From assembly GCA_938028585.1 (NCBI GenBank), contig CALIZH010000099.1, positions 1-5,349 on the forward strand: a stretch of DNA of 5,349 nt. Direction: 5' to 3'. Below are positions 1 through 5,349 of this stretch, piece after piece. The position numbers were made by a program, and so were the translations under genes. The notes under the pieces are model-generated. The model was not told the origin of the DNA and made no database searches. It saw nothing but the letters and a program-made list of their open reading frames with translations. Numbering within the stretch: the stretch's first letter is position 1; the number at the start of each line of letters is the position of its first letter. The stretch comes from an uncultured Actinomyces sp. GTDB lineage: Bacteria; Actinomycetota; Actinomycetes; Actinomycetales; Actinomycetaceae.

Positions 1-1
1 T

Positions 2-931
2 CAGGTTTTGCTCACCATCGCCTTCGTTCCCCGCTTCCTCACCCTGGGCCATGAGACAGTATGGGAATCGCTCTTCCATGCGGCTTTCATGGCAATCTCG
101 GTGTTCAATAATGCCGGCTTTGTCATCTTGAGCGGTGGCTTGGTCCCCTACCACACGGACTGGTGGATGCTCAGCCCCATTATTCTGGGAACCTTTGTCG
201 GGGCGATCGGCTTTCCTGTCATCTCCGATCTCTCGCAACACTGGCGCACTCCCTCCAGATGGGCCCTGCATACGAAACTCACACTTTCGACATACATTCT
301 TCTGGTTTTCTTTGGCACCATCGCTTTCGCCTTCACCGAATGGACGAATTCGGCAACCCTTGGTGATCTTGATATTTCCTCGCGACTGTTGAACTCCCTC
401 TTGGCTGGGGTCAATACCCGCTCCTCGGGCCTGTCCTCTTTGGACGTGGCGAATATGCGCCCCCAGACCCACTTCATTCAAGACATCATGATGATGATCG
501 GTGGCGGTTCGGTATCAACCGCAGGTGGTATTAAGGTCACGACCTTCGCCGTTCTTCTGTTGGCTGCTGCTGCCGAAGCCCGAGGCGACCGCGACATCGA
601 AATCTTCAGTCGACGCATCCCCCACTCGGTGCTTCGCCTGGCCGTTGCAGTGACCCTCTTGGGATCACTTTTGGTTGCTCTTTCGACCGTGGTTTTGCTG
701 ACTCTGACCGGCTACAGTCTTGATGTCGTTCTTTTTGAATCGATTTCCGCATTCGCAACCGTTGGACTTTCAACGGGTATTACTCCCGATCTTCCAGCTC
801 TTGCAAAATACGTTCTTGCAGCCCTGATGTTTGCGGGACGTACTGGAACCATGACCCTCGCGGCTGCGCTCGCTCTGCGCGATCGGCCTCGAGCAATTCG
901 CCAACCAGCCGAGTCTCCGCTGATCGGCTAA
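2..931 (+). CDS. ktrB: KtrB/TrkH-family potassium uptake channel subunit, N-terminus missing (cut by window edge)
   Basis: Pore-forming membrane subunit of a Ktr/Trk-type K+ uptake system. The reading frame is open through the left edge, so the 309 residues seen are the C-terminal two thirds of a family usually about 450-480 residues long. The TTG at 8 is an internal Leu codon, not a start. Visible are three of the four M-P-M pore repeats: SVFNNAGF (98-121, P-loop 2), NTRSSG (about 413-430, P-loop 3) and ATVGLSTG (about 755-778, P-loop 4), each with the selectivity-filter Gly. GGGSVSTAGGIK (500-535) is the conserved intramembrane gate-loop region of the third repeat, and FAGRTGTMTL (830-859) is the family's final-helix signature. 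Hydrophobic helices lie between them. The next gene is the cytosolic RCK partner, which with its single RCK unit argues for KtrB rather than classical TrkH. The protein looks intact within the window. Confidence 0.93.
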   Translation, partial: QVLLTIAFVPRFLTLGHETVWESLFHAAFMAISVFNNAGFVILSGGLVPYHTDWWMLSPIILGTFVGAIGFPVISDLSQHWRTPSRWALHTKLTLSTYILLVFFGTIAFAFTEWTNSATLGDLDISSRLLNSLLAGVNTRSSGLSSLDVANMRPQTHFIQDIMMMIGGGSVSTAGGIKVTTFAVLLLAAAAEARGDRDIEIFSRRIPHSVLRLAVAVTLLGSLLVALSTVVLLTLTGYSLDVVLFESISAFATVGLSTGITPDLPALAKYVLAALMFAGRTGTMTLAAALALRDRPRAIRQPAESPLIG

Positions 932-943
932 GAGCCGCGTCGC

Positions 944-971
944 CCCACGAGCAAAAGCCCGCACTCGTGGG
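944..971 (+). promoter_or_regulatory. 8-bp hairpin overlapping the ktrA ribosome binding site
   Basis: CCCACGAG (944-951) and CTCGTGGG (964-971) are perfect inverted repeats around a 12-nt loop. The ktrA Shine-Dalgarno GGGAGA is at 969-974, 8 nt before the ATG at 983, so its GGG lies in the 3' arm of the stem. The fold would hide the ribosome site until opened, for example by ribosomes finishing ktrB at 931. No T-run follows, so an intrinsic terminator is less likely. The inverted repeat is seen directly; the regulatory role is inference. Confidence 0.45.
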
Positions 972-982
972 AGAATACGACT

Positions 983-1651
983 ATGGCAGAAGAAAAGACC
1001 CTTGCATCGGGAACCCTGGTCATCGGATTGGGACGTTTCGGTTCCGCCGTTGCCCTCACTCTGGACAAGCTTGGCTACGAAGTGCTGGCCGTCGAAAAAG
1101 ACAGCCGCCGCGTCCAGCAGTTCTCGGGGCGTATTCCCGTTGTCGAGGCCGATGCCTCCTCCATGGAAGCACTGAACCAGTTGGGGGCCAGGGATTTCTA
1201 CTCCGCGGTCGTGGGGATTGGTTCCTCCTTGGAGGCCTCGGTGCTGATCACTGCAAACCTTGTCGATATTGGAATGACAAATATTTGGGCGAAGGCCATC
1301 TCGCGCGAACACAGTCGTATTCTTCGACGCATCGGCGCCCAGCACGTTGTTGCTCCCGAATTCGATGCCGGTCAGCGTACGGCCCACCTCGTTGGTGGAC
1401 GCATGATCGACTACATCGAAATGGACAAGGACGGCTTTGCCATCATGAAGCTCCGTCCGCCGAAAGAAGTGTGCGGTTTTACCCTCAGTGAGCTCGATCT
1501 TCGAGGCCGTTACGGCGTCAATGTGTTGGGGATTCTTCGTCCGGGGGCGCCCTTTGAGTACGCCGACGCGACGACTCGAATTAACCGCGAAGACACCATT
1601 GTGGTTTCGGGCGATACGCGGCTTTTGGAGTATTTCGCAAACCGGCCCTAA
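983..1651 (+). CDS. ktrA: KtrA-type RCK gating subunit of potassium uptake system
   Basis: Cytosolic regulatory subunit that forms a ring under KtrB and gates K+ flow in response to nucleotides. At 222 residues it has one RCK_N plus one RCK_C domain, the size of Bacillus KtrA and half that of TrkA with its tandem RCKs. RCK_N: Rossmann loop GLGRFG at residues 15-20, acidic ribose-binding Glu38 at the end of the second strand (VLAVEKD), and APEFDAGQR at 124-132, whose Glu126 matches the conserved Glu reported as a cation site in Bacillus KtrA. RCK_C (about 140-222) contains L168-S-E-L-D172-L-R174 followed by N180-V-L, close to the c-di-AMP binding signature described for staphylococcal KtrA. 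The ATG has an SD (GGGAGA, 969-974) at 8 nt, partly inside a hairpin. It lies 51 nt after ktrB and is probably co-transcribed with it. It is often annotated as TrkA-family protein. Ligand binding here is inferred. Confidence 0.9.
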   Translation: MAEEKTLASGTLVIGLGRFGSAVALTLDKLGYEVLAVEKDSRRVQQFSGRIPVVEADASSMEALNQLGARDFYSAVVGIGSSLEASVLITANLVDIGMTNIWAKAISREHSRILRRIGAQHVVAPEFDAGQRTAHLVGGRMIDYIEMDKDGFAIMKLRPPKEVCGFTLSELDLRGRYGVNVLGILRPGAPFEYADATTRINREDTIVVSGDTRLLEYFANRP

Positions 1652-1763
1652 GTGGCGGCTTCACTTATCCTATTCTGTGCATACACCGTGTTGTTCACCT
1701 GCACGGATAGGAATTCTCTGTACGCACGAGGCCAAACTGGACGCAGATGCCGGTGGTGTGGTT

Positions 1764-1769
1764 TAGCGT
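1764..1769 (+). promoter_or_regulatory. Candidate -10 box for leaderless radA transcript
   Basis: TAGCGT fits the actinobacterial TAnnnT -10 pattern and ends 6 nt before the radA ATG at 1776, the spacing expected when transcription starts at the start codon itself. No properly spaced Shine-Dalgarno is present: the only purine run, AGGG at 1770-1773, is 2 nt from the ATG. No good -35 hexamer is visible. Leaderless mRNAs are common in actinobacteria; this instance is inferred. The rest of the 124-nt ktrA-radA gap shows no convincing terminator. Confidence 0.3.
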
Positions 1770-1775
1770 AGGGAT

Positions 1776-3134
1776 ATGGCGAAAGAAAAAAGTGTGTACC
1801 GCTGCAGTGAATGCGGTTGGACCTCACCCAAATGGGTTGGCCAGTGCAGAGAGTGCCACCAATGGAACTCCATGGAAGAGTCCGGCCCCTCTGCTTCCGT
1901 TCCGGGTGCCGCTGTCGCACTCACGCCTCGTCAGCCTGCTCAGCCCATCAATGACATCAGTGCTGAGCGCGCGCGCTCCAAGCCGACGGGAATCGGTGAG
2001 TTCGACCGTGTTCTCGGTGGGGGTATTGTTCCCGGAGCTGTCATCCTTCTTGCCGGCGAACCCGGGGTTGGAAAGTCCACTCTTCTTCTGGATGTCGCCT
2101 CGACCTGCGCCGCGGAGGCACCGGTTTTGTACATCACCGGCGAAGAGTCTGCCTCGCAGGTTCGGGGCCGTGCAGAACGTATTGGTGCCCTGCACCCTCA
2201 GCTTTTCCTTGCGGATGAAACATCGCTTTCCACGGCTCTTGGCCAAATTGATGCAACCAACCCCTCGCTGGTCATCATCGACTCGGTTCAAACTCTCCAA
2301 TCCGACCAGCTCGATGGCAGTGCGGGAAGCGTCGCGCAGGTTCGCGCCGTTGCAGCAGCGTTGATCCGCGTTGCAAAGGAACGGTCAATCCCAATTCTCC
2401 TTGTAGGCCATGTGACTAAAGATGGCGGGATTGCTGGACCTCGCCTTCTCGAACACTTGGTGGATGTCGTCTGCCAATTCGAAGGCGATCGACACACGCG
2501 GCTTCGCTTGCTCAGAGCTGTCAAAAATCGCTATGGACCCACCGATGAAGTGGGCTGCTTTGAACTGAGTGACACTGGAATTGTTGGTTTGACGGACCCT
2601 TCGGGTTTGTTCCTTTCCCAGTCCCAGTCTGCGGTTCCAGGCTCGTGCGTCACCGTCACTCTTGAAGGACGCCGCCCCCTCCCCACTGAAATCCAAGCTC
2701 TTGTTGCGCACACTTCTGCTGGTTCCCCACGTCGAACCACCGTCGGCGTTGACCACTCACGCGTAGCGATGATTTTGGCAGTCCTTCAGGCACGCCTCGG
2801 TATCGATACCTCAGATTGCGACGTCTATGCCTCAACTGTCGGAGGTGCTCGAATCAGCGAGCCGGCCGCCGACTTGGCAACGGCAATCGGCATTGTCTCG
2901 GCCATTCGGGGAACCCCAACACGCAGCGCTCTGATTGCTTTCGGCGAAGTGGGACTCACAGGGGAAGTCCGGGCATGTACTGGCGTACGTCGCAGAATTC
3001 AAGAGGCTGCACGCCTCGGATTCAAGGTCGCCATCATTCCTGCACAGGGAAGTGAAGAGGCCATGGGGATCGACGGAATTACGGTTCTGCCAATCTCAGA
3101 CCTTGCCGGCGCGCTACGTGCCGCTATTCACTGA
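1776..3134 (+). CDS. radA: DNA repair protein RadA (RadA/Sms), RecA-like branch-migration ATPase
   Basis: Ring-forming ATPase that helps RecA-dependent recombination by driving branch migration, and that contacts DisA in Bacillus and mycobacteria. The 452 residues are the family's normal length. In order: N-terminal zinc finger C10-x2-C13 and C24-x2-C27; RecA-like core with Walker A GEPGVGKST at 94-102, Walker B LVIIDS at 165-170 (Asp169) and the RadA-specific KNRYG motif at 250-254; then a Lon-protease-like C-terminal domain (about 270-452) with DVYASTVGGARISEPAADLA (349-368) and EVGLTGEVR (391-399). RadA proteins use this last domain as a scaffold, not as a protease. The ATG at 1776 gives the usual start just ahead of the first zinc-finger cysteines, although it lacks a well-placed SD. 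disA follows after 70 nt on the same strand, a conserved pairing. No missing residue or break is seen. Confidence 0.97.
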   Translation: MAKEKSVYRCSECGWTSPKWVGQCRECHQWNSMEESGPSASVPGAAVALTPRQPAQPINDISAERARSKPTGIGEFDRVLGGGIVPGAVILLAGEPGVGKSTLLLDVASTCAAEAPVLYITGEESASQVRGRAERIGALHPQLFLADETSLSTALGQIDATNPSLVIIDSVQTLQSDQLDGSAGSVAQVRAVAAALIRVAKERSIPILLVGHVTKDGGIAGPRLLEHLVDVVCQFEGDRHTRLRLLRAVKNRYGPTDEVGCFELSDTGIVGLTDPSGLFLSQSQSAVPGSCVTVTLEGRRPLPTEIQALVAHTSAGSPRRTTVGVDHSRVAMILAVLQARLGIDTSDCDVYASTVGGARISEPAADLATAIGIVSAIRGTPTRSALIAFGEVGLTGEVRACTGVRRRIQEAARLGFKVAIIPAQGSEEAMGIDGITVLPISDLAGALRAAIH

Positions 3135-3147
3135 GTCTCTTCCTTCA

Positions 3148-3170
3148 TTGTGCGGATACTCGAATACACT
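3148..3170 (+). promoter_or_regulatory. Candidate damage-type promoter upstream of disA
   Basis: TTGTGCGGA (3148-3156), exactly 8 nt, then TACACT (3165-3170). This resembles the mycobacterial RecA-independent damage promoter (RecA-NDp, PafBC-dependent), remembered as TTGTCRGTG-N8-TAnnnT: spacing and -10 match, and 5 of 9 upstream bases match (TTGT plus one G). Initiation near 3177 would give a leader of about 28 nt containing the disA SD. It sits between the radA stop (3134) and the disA start. The match is partial, so it could be chance. Confidence 0.35.
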
Positions 3171-3191
3171 TAGAGCAGGAATCACGCATCG

Positions 3192-3196
3192 AAAGG
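3192..3196 (+). promoter_or_regulatory. Ribosome binding site that fixes the disA start
   Basis: AAAGG ends 8 nt before the ATG at 3205, and AGGA at 3198-3201 lies closer. This selects 3205 over in-frame starts further upstream, which lie inside radA and would add about 90 residues foreign to DisA. Confidence 0.7.
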
Positions 3197-3204
3197 CAGG
3201 ATTC

Positions 3205-4275
3205 ATGACATCAGATGCCGCTCTTCTGCGCAGCGCACTTCAAGATATCGCACCGGGCACGCCCCTTCGCGAAGGATTGGAACGCATCCAGCGCTCCCAT
3301 ACCGGCGGCTTGATTGTTCTTGGTGTCTCTCCTGAGCTCGAAGAAATGTGCTCCGGTGGTTTCGATCTCGATATCGAATTTACGGCTTCGCGCCTGCGCG
3401 AATTATGCAAAATGGACGGTGCGGTCATCATCGACCCCACCGATTGGCGAATCCGCAAGGCAAATGTCCAGCTTTTCCCCGATCAGAGCATCCCTACCGA
3501 TGAATCGGGTATGCGTCACCGCACTGCACAACGCACTGCCTACCAAACCCACCTTCCGGTGCTCTCAGTTTCGGCGTCAATGCGCCTTATTTCCATCTAC
3601 GTCGGCAAGTACCATCACATCGTTGAAGAACCCGAAGCACTGCTGTCTCGCGCTAATCTGGCCGTCGACACCCTGGACCGCTACAGCCAGCGTCTGGATG
3701 AGGTCCTTCAAACTCTCACGATCTTGGAAATGCGTGATTCTGCAACGGTCCGTGATGTCGCAACCGTCATGCAGCGCATGGAGATGATCCGACGCATCAC
3801 CTCTGAGATCAACGAATACCTTGAAGAACTCGGTTCAGAAGGACGCCTTCTGGCTCTGCAGGTCGATGATCTGGTTCGCGGTTCAGGGTCCGAACGTGCA
3901 TTGGTTCTTCGTGACTACACCCGTGATGCCTCCGCGGTCTCAACCGCAGAAGCTGCTCTCTCGGAGCTTGCCAGCGATCGTCTGGTCGATCTTGCGGCTA
4001 TCGCTAACGTGCTGGGCTTGGGCGTTTATGATCCCACCGATCTGGATCGCACCATCCAACCGCGTGGTGTCCGAGCCCTCTCCTTGGTTCCTCGTCTCCC
4101 GTGGAATGTCATCAAAGACATCACCAGCCATTGGGAGAACCTTGCTGACCTACGTGAAGCCACAGTCGCGGATCTGCAGCAAATCGAAGGTATTGGCCCC
4201 TACCGCGCAAAGCTCATCCGTGAAACACTTGAGAACCAATTCTCAATGGCTGCCACGGGAATTGTCGGCTGGTAA
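3205..4275 (+). CDS. disA: DNA integrity scanning protein DisA, diadenylate cyclase (c-di-AMP synthase)
   Basis: Octameric enzyme that condenses two ATP into the second messenger c-di-AMP; in Bacillus its activity falls when it meets branched DNA such as Holliday junctions. The 356 residues match the family length (about 357-360). The N-terminal DAC domain (about 1-145) carries both catalytic signatures, D71-G-A73 and R104-H-R-T-A108, in the setting ANVQLFPDQSIPTDESGM (86-103). A helical linker domain (about 150-305) follows, then a C-terminal helix-hairpin-helix DNA-binding domain, with IEGIGPYRAKLIRE at 327-340. All key residues are present, so it should be active. It lies 70 nt after radA; in Mycobacterium smegmatis RadA is reported to bind DisA and inhibit it. 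It may be read from the radA transcript and also from its own promoter in the gap. The KtrA encoded two genes upstream is a plausible receptor for its product. Confidence 0.97.
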   Translation: MTSDAALLRSALQDIAPGTPLREGLERIQRSHTGGLIVLGVSPELEEMCSGGFDLDIEFTASRLRELCKMDGAVIIDPTDWRIRKANVQLFPDQSIPTDESGMRHRTAQRTAYQTHLPVLSVSASMRLISIYVGKYHHIVEEPEALLSRANLAVDTLDRYSQRLDEVLQTLTILEMRDSATVRDVATVMQRMEMIRRITSEINEYLEELGSEGRLLALQVDDLVRGSGSERALVLRDYTRDASAVSTAEAALSELASDRLVDLAAIANVLGLGVYDPTDLDRTIQPRGVRALSLVPRLPWNVIKDITSHWENLADLREATVADLQQIEGIGPYRAKLIRETLENQFSMAATGIVGW

Positions 4276-4278
4276 TCA

Positions 4279-4312
4279 GCGGGAAGACTAGAGCTACATC
4301 TCATAGTCCCGC
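4279..4312 (+). terminator. Long bulged hairpin after disA, probable terminator
   Basis: Starting 3 nt past the disA stop, GCGGG-ACTA-GAG (4279-4283, 4287-4290, 4291-4293) pairs with CTC-TAGT-CCCGC (4300-4302, 4304-4307, 4308-4312). This gives 12 pairs around a 6-nt loop, with bulges at 4284-4286 and 4303. No T-run follows on either strand. U-tract-poor hairpins do act as terminators in actinobacteria, and the convergent gene arrangement favours a bidirectional role. Confidence 0.5.
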
Positions 4313-4316
4313 GCTC

Positions 4317-4334
4317 GGGCACAGTTGTGCTCCC
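4317..4334 (+). terminator. Second short hairpin between convergent genes
   Basis: GGGCAC (4317-4322), loop AGTT, then GTGC and CCC with one T bulge (4327-4334). It stands 4 nt after the larger hairpin and 21 nt from the end of the minus-strand gene. With the first it could form a tandem, two-way terminator. There is no T-run, so support is limited to the pairing and the convergent position. Confidence 0.3.
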
Positions 4335-4355
4335 AAACCTCAGTGGCCAAGAATT

Positions 4356-5231
4356 CTAATGGCCTTCTTCACCCTGCGGAGCGTTAGTCGCTTCAGAAGT
4401 GCTGGATTGCGAAGGCTCCGGCGTTGCTTGAGTTGTTGGCTGAACCGGCTGAGTCAGAGTGAATACCCGTTCATCTCCAACCGTCTGGCCATTCAACAGC
4501 AGCTGTAAACGATAGGTTCCAGCTGGAGCAGGATCGGTCGCACCATCGGAATTCCGATCCTTCGCATCGCACCCCGAGTAGAGCCCACCATCCCACGTCA
4601 GACCACCATTCCAGGTATCCCCGGGGATCAAGAGCAAGGTCGCACTCTCGCGATCACGCTGGCACTTCGAACCGTCATATACCGTTTCGTCGCCGGTGGA
4701 AATCTTGAAATCGATGTGCCCGAACTCAAAAGAACAGGCGACTCCCGCACGGTTTTCAATGGCGACCGAAATGTTCTGGGCTTGGCCAACCTCGCCACCA
4801 GAAATGGTCGGTCGAACCGTCAGATCCGCTGAAGCACAGGCGGGAATACGAACTCGCCCTTCCGCATCAACAATTCCATCGGCTGTGGCCTGTTCACCAT
4901 CTTGAAGCGCTGCGGTTCCAGAGCGCGTCACTGTGGCAGTGGGCGTCGGAGAAGGAGTGGCAGAGACGCTTGGAGTGGCCTCGGGCGTGGAAGATTTAGT
5001 GACCGCAGAAACGACCTTTGCTACCCCCCACACAAGAAGTGCGATGATCAGAAGCAATCCGAGTCCGGTGACGATACGCCTGACCCACAGGGAAGGCGGC
5101 ACCTGTCCCCCAGTAGGTTTCCTTGGAGGAGTCCCACCCGAACGAACTGTGGGACGACCACCCGGACGTCCTGCGCGAGGAGCCCGTGAACGTGATGTTG
5201 AGGCCGAAGAAGACCGCGGTCTATTGGGCAT
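4356..5231 (-). CDS. Single-pass membrane protein with basic N-terminus and extracytoplasmic beta-rich domain, function unknown
   Basis: No named family is recognised. The 291-residue protein has four parts: a disordered, Arg/Pro/Ser/Gly-rich cytoplasmic segment (1-50); one membrane helix (about 54-76, IVTGLGLLLIIALLVWGVA); a Pro/Thr/Ser linker (82-102); and an outside domain (about 128-261) that looks like an Ig-like or BsuPI-like beta sandwich, with PGDTWNGGLTWDGG (203-216) and PAGTYRLQLLLNG (236-248). Cys132, 166, 190 and 221 could form two disulfides. DRNSDGATD (225-233) fits the Ca2+-loop pattern DxNxDGxxD. A second low-complexity tail ends the protein (264-291). The positive-inside rule and lack of a cleavage site suggest an anchored N-in, C-out protein. 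ATG 5231 was chosen for its SD at 7 nt; a start at 5273 would overlap the upstream gene. A membrane protein in this place beside disA is also known in M. tuberculosis (Rv3587c); homology was not tested. Confidence 0.82.
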   Translation of the reverse strand: MPNRPRSSSASTSRSRAPRAGRPGGRPTVRSGGTPPRKPTGGQVPPSLWVRRIVTGLGLLLIIALLVWGVAKVVSAVTKSSTPEATPSVSATPSPTPTATVTRSGTAALQDGEQATADGIVDAEGRVRIPACASADLTVRPTISGGEVGQAQNISVAIENRAGVACSFEFGHIDFKISTGDETVYDGSKCQRDRESATLLLIPGDTWNGGLTWDGGLYSGCDAKDRNSDGATDPAPAGTYRLQLLLNGQTVGDERVFTLTQPVQPTTQATPEPSQSSTSEATNAPQGEEGH

Positions 5232-5235
5232 GAGA

Positions 5236-5349
5236 CTACCTTCTCCCCTCAGATACATCGCTCTTACGAGCATTCACACGCTGCGCCCCAAGAGTGCCCT
5301 TGTCACGCCGAGCGCGCGCCTTCGTCACCTCGGTGTCGTCATCCTTTGG
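5236..5349 (-). CDS. C-terminal fragment of an unidentified protein, cut by window edge
   Basis: The last 37 codons and TAG stop of a minus-strand gene that begins beyond 5349. It is the only minus-strand frame open across this stretch; the other two hit stops within about 25 nt of the edge. The fragment is very hydrophilic: an acidic patch (DDDTE) followed by a run rich in Lys and Arg (TKARARRDK, then NARKS and a final GRR), typical of a disordered tail. It gives no family clue. The stop is 4 nt before the start of the next gene, so the two are probably co-transcribed. A chance open frame of this length cannot be fully excluded. Confidence 0.55.
   Translation of the reverse strand, partial: PKDDDTEVTKARARRDKGTLGAQRVNARKSDVSEGRR
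5239..5247 (-). promoter_or_regulatory. Ribosome binding site for the membrane protein gene
   Basis: On the minus strand GGGAGAAGG is followed, 7 nt later, by the ATG at 5231. It lies over the last codons of the upstream gene, whose stop is at 5238-5236, as expected for translationally coupled neighbours. It decides the start in favour of 5231 over the in-frame ATG at 5273. Confidence 0.7.

Noticed and set aside
8..10. TTG as a start codon of the potassium channel gene
   Set aside because: The frame is open to the window edge and the first pore repeat is missing, so the gene begins outside the window.
932..982. c-di-AMP riboswitch (ydaO type) in front of ktrA
   Set aside because: The 51-nt gap is far too short for that RNA and shows only one simple hairpin; the region before ktrB is outside the window.
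770..1387. 205-codon open frame on the minus strand across the end of ktrB and most of ktrA
   Set aside because: Antisense to two well-supported genes, low-complexity composition, no recognisable domain. It is a by-product of their codon use.
967..1491. 174-codon plus-strand frame overlapping ktrA
   Set aside because: Shadow of ktrA in another frame; the Rossmann and RCK_C motifs are in the 983-1651 frame.
1747..2364. 205-codon plus-strand frame overlapping the first part of radA
   Set aside because: It is out of frame with radA, whose zinc finger and Walker motifs are clear; its product is Ser/Pro/Arg-rich with no domain.
3160..3175. LexA (SOS) box overlapping the disA promoter region
   Set aside because: Only the left half (TCGAA plus some central bases) fits the actinobacterial consensus; the right half lacks GTTCGA.
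2935..3204. Upstream in-frame extension of disA by 90 codons
   Set aside because: It overlaps radA coding sequence and has no resemblance to DisA; the ATG at 3205 has an SD and gives the normal length.
4545..4558. Perfect 14-bp palindrome ATCGGAATTCCGAT
   Set aside because: It lies inside coding sequence at the Ca2+-loop codons (Asp, Arg, Asn, Ser, Asp), far from any promoter; most simply a coincidence of codons.
5232..5273. Fourteen-codon extension of the membrane protein gene
   Set aside because: It would overlap the upstream gene's 3' end; the strong SD points to the ATG at 5231.

Overview
The window looks like chromosomal DNA of a moderately GC-rich actinobacterium. The evidence is a radA-disA gene pair with a full-length DisA (DNA-scanning type) c-di-AMP synthase, and a converging gene for a small single-pass membrane protein with an Arg/Pro-rich N-terminus, an arrangement I recall from Mycobacterium tuberculosis (disA Rv3586, membrane protein Rv3587c). 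Many codons end in T, and GC looks lower by eye than in Streptomyces or Mycobacterium, so an Actinomycetaceae-like lineage is possible. That is inference, not a firm assignment.

Layout: positions 2-931 (+) hold the C-terminal two thirds of a TrkH/KtrB-type potassium channel subunit, cut by the window edge. After 51 nt comes a single-RCK KtrA-type gating subunit (983-1651, +). After a 124-nt gap comes radA (1776-3134, +), and after 70 nt disA (3205-4275, +). An 80-nt gap with two hairpins separates disA from a convergent gene for an unnamed anchored exoprotein (4356-5231, -). That gene follows, by 4 nt, the last 37 codons of another minus-strand gene that leaves the window at 5349.

How the genes may work together: DisA makes c-di-AMP from ATP while scanning DNA, and RadA, a DNA-branch-migration ATPase, is a known partner and modulator of DisA in Bacillus and mycobacteria. 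In Firmicutes the RCK_C domain of KtrA is a classic c-di-AMP receptor that shuts down potassium uptake. The KtrA here carries a close version of the reported binding signature. The window therefore places a plausible effector (KtrBA), a modulator (RadA) and the messenger synthase (DisA) side by side on one strand. No individual family on the plus strand is new; the linkage, the candidate control elements between the genes and the unnamed membrane protein deserve a second look. I saw no mobile element, CRISPR array, tRNA or rRNA.
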